Source: Chara braunii (Eukaryota; Streptophyta; Charophyceae; Charales; Characeae). Taken from it: DNA of 42,542 bases. The translations under genes and the position numbers were made by a program. Where the stretch lies: assembly GCA_003427395.1 (NCBI GenBank), contig BFEA01000492.1, forward strand, positions 547,518 to 590,059, read 5' to 3'. The notes below the pieces were generated by a model. It searched no databases. It had not been told where the DNA came from and worked only from the letters and a program-made list of their open reading frames with translations. Below, one piece after another: positions 22,300-31,174 of this stretch; position 1 is the stretch's first letter, and each line of letters begins with the position of its first letter.

Positions 22300-22985
22300 G
22301 ATCTTCAGTTACTCACTTCTGGGTAACGTCCCCTCCCTTCATCGAGGGATATCCTCCGGGCCCCAAGGAGACGGGGCTGATACCCAGAGTACTCCATGTC
22401 CCTTGTCTACTTCCTTGATCACTCCGCTGGTCGCTCCCTCCTGCCTCTGTCCGCTCCCTCCGGATGTGAGATCTTCACCTCTGCGGCTATTCCCCCCTTT
22501 TTCGCAATCCTCCTGTCGCCCCTGGTCTTTGTCCAGGCCGCCTCTTCCCCCTTGTCCCTCCCTCTCCCCTGCTCCTGTCTGTCTGTTCCCACGTCTTTCA
22601 ACGTCGTCGTCGTTACTCCTATCTGCAAACGTCTTCTTCATTCCTCTGCGTCCGGTTGCCATCACGTCGTGCCCCGTGGTATGTGACTTACTGGCCATCC
22701 CATTCGTTATCCCTACAATGACATCCTGTCGAGATCCGGACAGCCAGTCACAAAGATTTGGCACCTCCGCGTTTCAGAGCAGACTCGCCGTCACCTTTTC
22801 TCGGCCTCACCTGGCAATCGTTCTCGAGGCCTCACCTACTCGTCAGCAGTCGTTCTTGATAGAGTCACTAGGCTGTCAATGGCGATGTCTTGCTTCACTT
22901 GGCAGTAGCTTCGCTTCCACGTAGCGCAAACTCGCTGCGCTATCGGCGCTCGGCACAGCGCGATTCCGCACCCCTAGCACTAGCT
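22300..22985. other. No recognised feature
   Basis: Pyrimidine-rich sequence with overlapping open frames on both strands (for example GTG-initiated 22764-22339 on -). None shows a known motif. Could be host intron or the remains of an element. Confidence 0.4.
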
Positions 22986-22998
22986 CGGGTTGTTCATC

Positions 22999-22999
22999 C

Positions 23000-23030
<31 letters not shown>

Positions 23031-23300
23031 CCGCCCCGCCACCCTGCGTCCGCGAAAATTCGAATTTGAATTTTCAAAGTTTGGGGTGACCGCGCTTTTC
23101 ACCGCCCCCTCCTCACCCGCGCAAGGGCCTCCGCGGTTTGTACCACGGACACCAGCCACGAATGGACGGACATCGGCGCGGCTGCGTATACGCATATGAA
23201 AACCGGCCGCGGGAGGACGCATGAATGGACCTATCTTCAAAACAAAACAAAAAAGCAAAAAAAACAAAAAAAAAAAACAAAAAAAAAAACTGACCTGCCA
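22999..23300. repeat. A-rich retroposon-like debris
   Basis: Pure A tract at 22999-23027 and an A-rich tract at 23238-23290 flank about 210 bp of GC-rich sequence with TTCGAATTTGAATTTTC. The layout resembles short retroposed pieces with tails. Family unknown. Confidence 0.5.
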
Positions 23301-23387
23301 TAGTTTTTCCATTCTTTCCTTTCCACCCCTTCAGACGCCTTTTTCTTTTTCTGTCTTTTTTTTAAGAAAACTTCATATGTGGGAAAA

Positions 23388-23427
23388 CCCACTTAACGAG
23401 GTGATCAGAGCAGCCCCGTTAAGTGGG
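23388..23427. repeat. Stem-loop, 11-bp perfect arms
   Basis: CCCACTTAACG (23388-23398) pairs perfectly with CGTTAAGTGGG (23417-23427) around an 18-bp loop. It lies 12 bp upstream of a LINE tail fragment. Confidence 0.8.
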
Positions 23428-23439
23428 TCCCAGTGTTGA

Positions 23440-23495
23440 AGATTCCATCTATTGGTGGGGAGCTACACCTGCTGGAAATCAGGTCCAGAACCCCT
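23440..23495 (-). repeat. LINE 3'-tail fragment
   Basis: On - it carries CCTGATT as the hairpin loop with stem TCTGGA/TCCAGC (23489-23471), followed by CCACCAATAGATGG. It is cut short and has no A tail of its own. Confidence 0.7.
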
Positions 23496-23776
23496 GTTCA
23501 ATGCTGTGCGAGGATGTTTACTGTGTATCCAGTACTGTGTGAGTGTGATTGTAAAATTTGAACATCGGTATATGCCATATGGAGTTCAAGCCCCTTTCCG
23601 TGTCTACCATGTCCTCCCCCCCTATGGAGCAGGTGGCATTGATTACTTCCCAAAACGAGGGAAGCAGTTCAAAGTGATGAAAGTCCATCGCTGTACTTTC
23701 TTCCCCCAAGGTGTGAACATAGGCTTCCATTTTTCGTTCTTTTCCTTGTAACTTATCATGTTACATGATCAGATGT

Positions 23777-23867
23777 TTTTTTTTTTTTTTTTTTTTTTTT
23801 TTTTGGGACAAAAGCTCCAATCTATTTGTGGGGAGCATCACGTGCTGAGAACCGGGCTCAGCGTCCC
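23777..23867 (-). mobile_element. Short retroposon of the hairpin-tail family with poly(A)
   Basis: On -: GGGACGCTGAGCCC, hairpin GCTGAG/CTCAGC with loop CCCGGTT (23862-23844), then CTCCCCACAAATAGATTGG, TTTTGTCCC and an A tract (23804-23777). The tail ends in TGTCCC-poly(A) instead of the longer LINE A ending. A sister copy is at 28531-28612. Confidence 0.75.
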
Positions 23868-24015
23868 TTTGAAGTACAACCGAGAAGACAACAATCAGTT
23901 GATTACCAAACCTACGAAAACCTATGAGAAACAACTGTAAGAACAACTGCAGTTCTCAGAAAAAACTGCCTATGATCTACCCAACCACAGTCCAAACCTG
24001 GAAACAGAAGATCCT

Positions 24016-24490
24016 AAAAAAAAAAAAAAAAAACACTCGTACTGTTTACACCTCCCCTTCAACAAGCGAAAAAACGTTAAGTCCAAGCGTTTAGTCCTCG
24101 TACCAGAACTCAGGCTGATCTCATACCCCCCAATGCTAGGGTTAAAGAGCAAAACAAACTTCCCTAGAACCGACCAGCCTGGTTCAGACGGCAAAGAGTG
24201 CCTTCCTCCCTCGACACTCTCGATTAGCCACACACCCCTAAGTTACAGGGAAGAACCCCCGGCATCAGCTACGTCGGACAACCTGGTTATGCCTTCCTAC
24301 CTCGACATAACTCCACAGATGTCTTGCTCCCCCAGGTTACAGAGCAAAAGCTCCAGCAACGGCCTGTGTCGTCCCAATTTTGTCCTTCCAACCTACTTAC
24401 TTAGACCGACGTCCCTTCCCATGTTGAACCCCCCTTGCTTCCTTTCATCTTCCAGTTCTAAGCTTCTCCTTCCCCCGATGTTGTATTAAA
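24016..24490. repeat. Weakly repeated CT-rich sequence after an A tract
   Basis: An A tract (24016-24033) is followed by about 450 bp in which GGTTACAGRGCAA-type text and CGTCGTCCC-type text recur. Similar words appear at 29021-29080 (AGGTTACAGCGCAAC, GTCGTCCCGACAGC). Probably an unnamed dispersed repeat. Confidence 0.35.
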
Positions 24491-24616
24491 AAAAAAAACA
24501 AAAAAAAACATGATCAGATGTTGTATAGATGAACGGTGATCAGACAATTAGACACTTCATCTTTCCCCTTCTCTTCCATCTCCTCGAAACCAATGAGGTA
24601 ACAACGGCACCCTGGA

Positions 24617-24619
<3 letters not shown>

Positions 24620-24651
<32 letters not shown>

Positions 24652-24850
24652 ACACACAACAACGGGCGTCGGGCACCAAAAAAAAAAAAAAAAAAAAAAA
24701 AAACAACAGGCGCACACTGTCCTGGGTTATGAGTCTCATTTGGAAAAAAAAAACAAAAAAACACGTTGTTAATCAGGATCCGCCCAAACAAACAAAAAAA
24801 AAGGATCCACTGGTTGACACTGTCAGGCACTTTTTTTTTTTTTTAACCGC
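24620..24850. repeat. Cluster of homopolymer A and T tracts
   Basis: A tracts at 24620-24650 and 24679-24703, shorter A-rich runs around 24744-24801, and a T tract at 24831-24844, separated by 10-80 bp of unrelated sequence. Looks like stacked retroposon ends. No gene is seen. Confidence 0.7.
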
Positions 24851-25120
24851 CACCACCTCCACCAGTGTTGGGAAAAATGGGAAAAGTGGCCGTGTTCCCA
24901 CTTTTTCCGAAGTTTTTGGGGGTTGGACAAGGCTCGGCAGTTGGGCCTTGAGAGCCCCTTTGAAAAACAAAAGATCATGTCGGGGAACCCGTGCACCAAG
25001 TTGTGCTCACACCAAAACTCGGACGGTTGTATCTAACCGCTATAGTGGCCAGTTTCAGGTTTTCATTGTGTGTTTCCTGTTTTTGTTCTTTTTTCAGTTT
25101 TGGTGCCCCGCCACAGCACA

Positions 25121-25273
25121 GTCCACGAGCTGCTGACGCTTTGTGGAGGAGAGCATACCCACATTATTTCTTTGCAGAATGTATGAACCTTCTTTCAGTC
25201 CACGAGCTGCTGACGCTTTGTGGAGGAGAGCATACCCACATTATTTCTTTGCAGAATGTATGAACCTTCTTTC
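25121..25273 (+). repeat. Perfect 77-bp tandem duplication
   Basis: Unit 1 (25121-25197) and unit 2 (25198-25273) both start GTCCACGAGCTGCTGACG and are identical through CTTCTTTC. The lack of differences implies a recent event or an assembly artefact. Confidence 0.95.
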
Positions 25274-25708
25274 CTGCCCTAAGTTCACGTTCTTTTTTTT
25301 TCGCCCCATTCCTTCTTCCGTGCACCTGACACCCTTGCCGTAACGCCCTCACTGAGGGCATACTCACAAACAACTTTGGGCTAGGTATCTACCTAGCCCC
25401 CCAAAAAAAATCGATACATTCAATTGGAATCAGTCAGTGAGGTTACAATGATCCACTAGAAATTTGACAGTGATGATGGTTTCACGTAGGGGTTGATGCT
25501 GCCGGACTGACAGCAACTGTGACAATGGATGGGTGGACGGATCGGTTGTGTGGATGAATGTCCGTAACTTTTCGGGGACAATGAATGTGGATGCACGTGT
25601 GGATGCATGCATGGATGTGACATGTGGGTGGTTGGACCAATCAATGTGGACCGATGGCTGGTGGACAAACTGATCGGCTCGACATATGGAGTGGATCGGC
25701 TTGACGTG

Positions 25709-26060
25709 TGAGCGAACGGATGGATGGATGGATGGGGTGGACACATGGACAAATGGATGGGTGGGGTGGACACATGGACAAATGGATGGATGGCTGGACA
25801 CATGAATGGATGGATGGATGGATGGATGAATGGATGGATGGATGGGGTGGTGACATGGACAAATGGATGGATGGCTGGAGACATGAATGGATGGATGGAT
25901 GGAGACATGAATGGATGGATGGATGGATGGATGGATGGATGGTGACGGTGATGAACCGTGATGGTAATGGATGGTCTCGACAAATGGAGGAACGGAAGGA
26001 TGGTTGGATGGATTGTGAGGATGCATGGACGGATGGATGGAAGGACGGTGATGGTAATGA
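25709..26060 (+). repeat. GGAT minisatellite with higher-order units
   Basis: Tandem GGAT/TGGA units form longer sub-repeats such as GGGGTGGACACATGGACAAA and GGAGACATGAATGGATGG. The array decays rightward (GGTGATGGTAATG) and stops about 25 bp before the splice acceptor at 26083. Long open frames on both strands come from the 4-bp period. Confidence 0.92.
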
Positions 26061-26083
26061 TGACGGAACCATGGATCACTCAG

Positions 26084-26770
26084 ATAGAGTCTGTGATTCC
26101 GCACATGTATAGATCTCTTGCCCCTCGCCCTCCTTGCAATCCATTTCGGGAGATGGAGAATGGTACAGTGCTCAAACCACAAAATTGCCTAGACCTGGAG
26201 GATTTTGCAAAAGAGTTCTACCTGTTTTATAAGCGGCTGGCGGAGCAATTGCCAATTGTTTTGCCCGTGGTGGGCATCATTCCGAACGACTTAAGGGACC
26301 TCCTTCACTTCATTGTGGATGTCGTGAAAGCCATCCCGGTGTTGCAGACATTGTTGTCTTGCAAAGACGTCCTCTCCACCCTCCAGCAAATTCGGGAACA
26401 ACATTGTCCTGTGCTTCGCAAAGCTTCCGGTCTGGTATGGTCTGGTCTGACACTTCTCACCCTTGGGCTCATGCCTCTGGTGGTTCAATGGTGGTTTTTC
26501 TACCGATACAAAAGGGCTGCCAACTCTTGGAGAGATTTCAAGGCCGACCTCGCCGACGACTTCGCAACATGTTCGTCTATCATCGACTCCCCGCCACAAG
26601 AAGGGACAGAACGGTGTTCTTCCGACGATCCGCGGATCGAGCAACAACAGCTGGTCAGTGATAAGACAACTGACACAGATCAGGGTCATCTGAAGGGCAT
26701 GATGGGAATTTGGGCCAAACCCGTCCGACAGAGATCGGGATCGTCGCGAGGAAAACTGGACGACAGGTAA
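26084..26770 (+). CDS. C-terminal exon of the tweety-like plant transmembrane protein
   Basis: Reading begins IESVIPHMYRSLAPRPPCNPF directly after CAG at 26083 and continues in one frame to TAA at 26768-26770. Family marks in order: the PPCNPF cysteine block, sequon NGT, QNCLDL, LLSCKDVL and HCPVLRKASG. Then comes the last membrane segment (about 26428-26505, GLVWSGLTLLTLGLMPLVV), followed at once by the basic stretch RYKRA that marks the cytoplasmic side. These match the end of the land-plant proteins, which usually stop soon after the final TM. Here there is an extra hydrophilic tail of about 80 residues. Just at the stop the text CAG|GTAAAG (767/768 of this kb) would also make a good donor, so the tail may be spliced onward. 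Confidence 0.75.
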   Translation: MESVIPHMYRSLAPRPPCNPFREMENGTVLKPQNCLDLEDFAKEFYLFYKRLAEQLPIVLPVVGIIPNDLRDLLHFIVDVVKAIPVLQTLLSCKDVLSTLQQIREQHCPVLRKASGLVWSGLTLLTLGLMPLVVQWWFFYRYKRAANSWRDFKADLADDFATCSSIIDSPPQEGTERCSSDDPRIEQQQLVSDKTTDTDQGHLKGMMGIWAKPVRQRSGSSRGKLDDR

Positions 26771-26813
26771 AGGTACAAACCACCATTATTTCCTTAAAAA
26801 GAACGCCAAATTA

Positions 26814-26838
26814 AAGAAGAAGAAGAAGAAGAAGAAGA
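26814..26838 (+). repeat. AAG microsatellite
   Basis: About eight AAG units shortly after the stop codon of the membrane-protein gene, possibly in its 3' UTR. Confidence 0.9.
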
Positions 26839-26911
26839 GCAGCATTGATTGTCCTCTCCCTTTTTTTTGTGGGGGGGGTAAGTTTGTTCATGTCACCTTT
26901 GAGTATGGAAT

Positions 26912-27138
26912 GGGCAAAAAAAACACGCGTCGGCAAAGAGAACAACACCGAGTTCGAAAAGGCAACGGAAGTACTGCCTGCCGTGGTGTCAGACCGGATG
27001 TCATATTTACAGGGGTCGGCCGTGGTGTCAGAGGGGAAAACAAAAGAAACAAAAAAAAGCTCAACAGATACTTTTGGACCGCAATCGCTCATTTCGAGTT
27101 GGCGCGTGGTTTCTCTGCCGACGCGAGTTCTTTTTGCC
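26912..27138. mobile_element. MITE-like element with ~46-bp terminal inverted repeats
   Basis: The left arm (about 26912-26960: GGCAAAAA..., CGCGTCGGCAAAGAG, CGAGTTCGAAAAGG) is an imperfect reverse complement of the right arm (about 27093-27138: CTCATTTCGAGTTGG, CTCTGCCGACGCGAG, TTTTTGCC). The 130-bp interior has no ORF of note. A clear target-site duplication was not found. Confidence 0.6.
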
Positions 27139-27202
27139 TTTAGGGGTTTCAAAACATGCCGCGTCCGCCGTTATTTCTTTTTTTTTTCAACATCCGCGAG
27201 AA

Positions 27203-27244
27203 GCCTATTATTGGCGGTGATAGGAGTACGCACCAATAATAGGC
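27203..27244. repeat. Stem-loop, 12-bp perfect arms
   Basis: GCCTATTATTGG (27203-27214) and CCAATAATAGGC (27233-27244) are perfect reverse complements around 18 bp. Located between the MITE and a LINE tail fragment. Confidence 0.85.
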
Positions 27245-27255
27245 CCTCATTTATA

Positions 27256-27420
27256 GAAGGCTCCAATCTATTAGTGGGGAGCATCACCAAGCTCGAAACT
27301 GGGTTCACCTTCCCAATTACAAGGCCGGAGCAGATTGTGATTGTCATCGATGAGCAGCATTGATTGCCCTCTCCCGAAGGGATTAACTGCGTCTCAAACT
27401 ACGCCACAGACCCACCGCCT
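27256..27420 (-). repeat. Degenerate LINE 3' end fragment
   Basis: Carries CTCCAATCTATTAGTGGGGAG (tail unit, decayed hairpin) and, to its right, GCAGCATTGATTGCCC and GGGATTAACTG. These also lie upstream of the tail in the LINE A 3' UTR. The order fits a 5'-truncated LINE on the - strand. Confidence 0.65.
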
Positions 27421-28549
27421 TACATCAGATTCTGTCCTCACCTCGATGTACCAGTCTTTTTTTTTTTTTTTAACTATACTCTTCTCTCAATTTTTCCTCA
27501 CACTACCTACCTATCACTACTCCTACCTATGATCCGCCATGCCCCTGCATCACTGTGAAATGAGAAGGAATCCCTGGTCCCCTCCTACCCAGATCCACAC
27601 CCATCTATCCTATCCAATCCAAAGCTGCTGCTAATTAATACCCTACACTTCTACGCTCTCCCCCCTGCCCACATCTGGAGTTATAGATCTTTATTCTTTC
27701 CGAAAAAGTACGAGATCAAAAAAAAAAAAAAGAAAAAAAAAAGAGATCAAGGCAGGCAGAAACAAAAAAGGAAAAAGAATAGCAGTAGTGTTTTTTTTTT
27801 CTTTTTTCTTTTTTGAAACAGCCCGAGCTGATACTAGGTGGGTGTACCTAGGCAGCTAAGGGACTGTCATAGGTTTCGACCTTGGCCAAGGGGAGCCACT
27901 AGACACTGCCTGCGATAACTAGGGTGGGAACATCTAGTTATGTATGCTGGCTGCCCAGCTGCAGAGGGGGGGCGTCATGGCGGAGCCTGAGGTACACTGA
28001 TGATCACACACACCTGGTGTCTGAAGTGCCCGTGCGACAAGGCTTGTTGGGCGTGGCATTTTTTTTTTTTTTTTTTTTTTGTGGGGCGTAACTTCGACCA
28101 AGGGCTGGGTGGGTTGTCTGCCTAGTGCTGGTGCCTGTGAGTCCTGTGACTGCTGTCTGATAGATCTGTATATTGGGGTCCTTAATGTGCCTCGAGAAGA
28201 GGGAGCAGGGGATGCACCGCCATTTCGCCTGAACAGAACTCCCAGTCATTGTAGTTGTCTCTGTTGCCCCCAATAAGTTTTTTTTCTTTTTCTTTTTTTA
28301 AGTCCAGGTTGTAGTAGAGTCTGGATGGTAGGCAGATGACAGTTCCTTCAGTAGTTGGCCATTTGATTATCCAGGGGATCTATGTAGGTCCCCTATGAGA
28401 CTCCCTCCTACCCCTTCTTCTTTTTTTCTTTTTTTTTCCTTTGTAGAGGCCAGTCACTGTGTACACAGTGATCACCTGGAGCAGTAGGCCCTGGGTGTCC
28501 TGGAATATGAGACCACCTCCCATCCCATCGTTTTTTTTTTTTTTTTTTT
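27421..28549. other. Poly(T)/poly(A)-punctuated repeats, no gene
   Basis: T or A tracts at 27457-27470, 27720-27750, 27792-27813, 28060-28080 and 28279-28300 divide the stretch into pieces of 50-250 bp. One piece (28301-28325) has the CCAGGTTGTAGTAGAG end also present at 5548. No coding family is recognised. Confidence 0.5.
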
Positions 28550-28612
28550 GGGACAAATGCTCCAATCTATTCGTGGGGAGCAACACGTGCTGGGAACCGG
28601 GCCCAGCGTCCC
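28531..28612 (-). mobile_element. Short retroposon of the hairpin-tail family with poly(A)
   Basis: Sister of the copy at 23777-23867. On -: hairpin GCTGGG/CCCAGC with loop CCCGGTT (28607-28589), CCACGAATAGATTGGAGC, ATTTGTCCC and an A tract (28549-28531). Relative to the other copy the two inner stem pairs differ on both sides, so pairing is kept. Confidence 0.75.
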
Positions 28613-28720
28613 ATGAAGAATATACAAATGATTTGAAGTACCAGGGCCATTACCTGGCATCAGCTAAGAACAATCCGAAAACTATGAAAAAAGTTCAGGA
28701 AGATTTAGGAAAAGCGTGGA

Positions 28721-28774
28721 GTCCTTCGGGACATCCGTTAAAATTGGAACGAAACAGAGAAGATTAGCATGGCC

Positions 28775-28855
<81 letters not shown>

Positions 28856-28858
28856 TGT
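28721..28858 (+). pseudogene. Truncated U6 snRNA retro-copy with poly(A) tail
   Basis: 28721-28776 matches the first ~56 nt of U6 snRNA: GTCCTTCGGGACATCC (5' stem), AAAATTGGAACGA, ACAGAGAAGATTAGC (ACAGAGA box) and CATGGCCC. It breaks before the U4/U6-pairing central part continues, and a ~63-nt A tract plus AAAAG repeats follow. Versus the plant consensus one C and one G are lost symmetrically in the 5' stem, and GATAAAA/GATACAG read GTTAAAA/GAAACAG. No U6 promoter (USE/TATA) is visible, so it is a processed copy, not a gene. Confidence 0.85.
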
Positions 28859-29106
28859 GGATAACTGTTCACCTATTGCTAGGCTACTCAAGCAGCAATG
28901 ACCACAAAAGTCCTTCGGATGCTCAGAACCCCTGGACTTCCCGACAAAACACTCTAAAATTCTCTAACACTGTCTAATTCCCTGTCGAGCTCTCCCAGGC
29001 CTCATGCCTCCACCCTGCTAGGTTACAGCGCAACACGACTCACCCCAGCTCCGGCCAGCGTCGTCCCGACAGCAACCCTTGGTCTTTCCTTGGAATGTCT
29101 GGCCCA

Positions 29107-29590
29107 ACCTCTCATCCCATCCTCACATCAATTCTCCTAGCGCACCCCCATCCCACTATCCTACGTCAGTGTGACCAGCACTCAGGACCATTGCCCTACC
29201 AATGGGTAGGCAACTTGGACCGAACAGCAGTGATAGGCAACAGGGCTGATAGGTTGCTCAGCCCAGCCCTGGTGGAAGCGGAATCGAACGAGCCTTGGCG
29301 AACGTGAACTTCGAACGCCAGGCCCAGACAATCTACTACAGGCCCCAAGAGATCTACTACAGGCCCCAAGAGACTCTGGGCGCTAGGTTTCAGACAGGGT
29401 AGCACCCATTGAAGCAGTCTTACCGTCCTTCCCCTAGCTTACCCAAGGCCAGGCGGAACTCGGACTGGCCTGAGCGACTTATACCTCCGGTGGCCCATAC
29501 CTGTCCCTACCACAGATACTAGACCCCACCCAGTGACTAGACCCCCCCAGTCTGATAGTTGTGTAGTTTGAAATGTATGTGTATACCCGG
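29107..29590 (+). repeat. Dispersed repeat, copy 2 (first copy at 5865-6245)
   Basis: Same family and orientation as 5865-6245, slightly longer. It contains an internal 22-bp duplication of TCTACTACAGGCCCCAAGAG (29331-29374) and ends with TATGTGTATACCC before a CTT/T tract. Confidence 0.7.
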
Positions 29591-29621
29591 AGGCTTCTTC
29601 TTTTCTTCTTCTTCTTCTTCG

Positions 29622-29659
<38 letters not shown>

Positions 29660-29780
29660 CACACAAACAACCCGAGAGGATGCTAGGGGTGCTGGTAAGA
29701 GCAGACACCACTAGCATTTCCCAGGAGGCTCCATCTATTGGTGGGGAGCAGCACCTGCTGGAAAGTGGGTCCAACGTCCC
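29587..29780 (-). mobile_element. Retroposon of the LINE-tail family with CTT/poly(T) end
   Basis: On -: hairpin GTTGGA/TCCAGC with loop CCCACTT (29775-29757), CCACCAATAGATGGAGCC, GCTAGTGGTGTCTGCTC, then a long A/AAG-rich tail (29657-29587). This has the full-length tail unit as in LINE A and LINE C. Confidence 0.75.
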
Positions 29781-30072
29781 TGAACATTCAGTTCGTTTGT
29801 TTAAACAAATACACAGTCGTATTGACAGCCAGTAGAGGGCCTTATCTGCGAACGTGGAATTTGGCAGGCAGCACTACGCAGCCATCTGAGCTGCTTGCCT
29901 ACCCTTGCTTCTCGTTATAATGACCAGGCATCCTATTGGGGTGAAGACAGTAGGAAAAAATGAAGATTGGTAGGAGGGGCCTTGTGAGCTTTCAAAAAAA
30001 AAAAGGGGTGAAAAAAAAGGCACTGCCTGTGTTTCCCATCTTCTCCCCCTACCCCCATTGAGTAACAGCAGT

Positions 30073-30190
30073 GTTTAAACCACCAGTACACCCGGGCCCA
30101 ACTTTCCGAACCGACTTTGCCAGCATTTACCGAGCCTGAATGTGAAGGGTACCGGCAGCGGGAATGTATTGTGGTACCGGTACCACAACT
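30073..30190. repeat. MITE-end motif and 20-bp palindrome
   Basis: TTTAAACCACCAGTAC at 30073-30088 is the same terminal motif as at 33085. About 80 bp on, 30169-30188 is a perfect palindrome (TTGTGGTACC/GGTACCACAA). No opposite terminus is seen nearby, so a decayed or solo end is possible. Confidence 0.5.
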
Positions 30191-30679
30191 CCTTAGGATT
30201 TGAGGCCGCGATACTGGATTTGGTTGGCGGACATAATGCCCGTATAGTAGCACAGTGTTGAGCGTACGGAAGTTTCTAAGTTCTTCATGTTTTTTTTCCT
30301 TTTCAAATCGTTACATTGTTTTCCCGCTCTACCCGAAAACTATGTAGATGCGGGGCACCTCCCTCGGCCCCAGCTTGGCCTCTTCTCCTCACTCGTACGA
30401 TTCGTTGGCGTGCCACGTGGCTCAATTTTCGGCACCGCCATGCTTGCAACCCCCCGGAATGGTCGTCACACGAAATGTGCATGCTGTAGTGGTCTACACC
30501 ATCCTCTCTCTACAGGAGGTTGCGCACGCGCGCACACACACACACACACGCTCAGATACACACGTGCGCACACACGCTTTTGATTGATCGATTGCTACAG
30601 GGGTGAGCACGCACACACACACATGCAGCGCTCATACCTTTTTTTTTCTTTGGCAAAAAAATAAATATCAAAATAAAAT

Positions 30680-30840
30680 CCTGTGGAATCAATCAATTCA
30701 ATTGGAATCGCATCGATCAATAGATTGATCGATTGGAGCGATTCCAATTGAATGTATCGATTGAATTGGAATCACATTGATTCCATCAAATGTGTCGATA
30801 GATGTGAGTCCAATCGAATCAATCGACTCGATTGGAGTTC
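30680..30840. repeat. ATTGGAATC/ATCGATTG palindromic minisatellite, left block
   Basis: Short words ATTGGAATC, ATCGATTG and GATTCCAAT recur in both orientations. 30697-30752 forms a nested palindrome with 15-bp outer arms (TTCAATTGGAATCGC) and 10-bp inner arms (ATCGATCAAT). A matching block lies at 31258-31440 on the other side of the hammerhead unit. Confidence 0.85.
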
Positions 30841-30886
30841 TTTTTTTTTTTGTCGCAAAGAAGAAAATAAAGGTGCGAGTGCAGCT

Positions 30887-30889
<3 letters not shown>

Positions 30890-30946
<57 letters not shown>
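30890..30946 (+). repeat. (TG)n microsatellite
   Basis: About 28 uninterrupted TG units directly left of the hammerhead-bearing repeat. A (CA)n run of equal length bounds it on the right. Confidence 0.97.
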
Positions 30947-30947
<1 letters not shown>

Positions 30948-31174
30948 ACCGACAGTCTGCTAGGATTGCAGGGTTGGTGTGAGTAAAGTCGACCGCTTTT
31001 CTCTCTCAGAAGTATCACCAACTCTAAGCGATGTGGTGAGTCCTTATCCATCAGTCAAATGCATCCTGGGCAGACTGTCTGTCCAGGTTCAACCTCCTGA
31101 TGAGTCGGTGAAAGTCCGACGAAACAGTCTGACACAATCATGCTTTCTTGAGTGTAGAGTGAATATGACAACAT
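30947..31174 (+). mobile_element. Hammerhead-bearing repeat, copy 1
   Basis: Aligns with about 39662-39865 over most of its length: GGACCGAMAGTCT, CTAGGATTG, CGATGTGG, TCAGTCA, then the ribozyme. No ORF. Plant retrozymes (small non-autonomous retroelements with hammerheads) and Penelope-like elements carry such ribozymes; which one this is cannot be decided, because no LTR pair or primer-binding site was found. Confidence 0.6.
31071..31131 (+). ncRNA. Hammerhead ribozyme, type III-like, intact core
   Basis: Core CTGATGA at 31097-31103; helix II GTCGG/CCGAC (31104-31108 with 31116-31120); GAAA at 31121-31124; helix III CAGACTG (31071-31077) with CAGTCTG (31125-31131); cleavage-type triplet GTC at 31077-31079. 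Helix I is AGG/CCT closing TTCAA. A CTGT duplication (31075-31082) adds four bases beside the cleavage site, which may lower or shift activity. All conserved core bases are present. Confidence 0.85.

Larger units (their letters stand above)
835..26083 (+). other. Giant intron of about 25.2 kb filled with transposons
   Basis: The donor is CAG|GTGTCC at 835 and the acceptor is CTCAG ending at 26083. Both sides are phase 0, so the reading frame joins without a stop. The sequences on both sides belong to the same protein family in the right order: the first three cysteine/TM blocks before it, the last cysteine block and final TM after it. Inside are LINEs, a Harbinger element, MITEs, telomeric repeats and gaps. 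The acceptor is atypical: a GGAT minisatellite rather than a pyrimidine tract precedes it. A small extra exon could be hidden inside, because land-plant relatives carry some extra residues at this junction. Confidence 0.65.

Noticed and set aside
25430-26112. Long His/Pro/Ser-rich and Trp/Met/Asp-rich frames
   Set aside because: Produced by the 4-bp GGAT period; repeats of this kind open frames on both strands.
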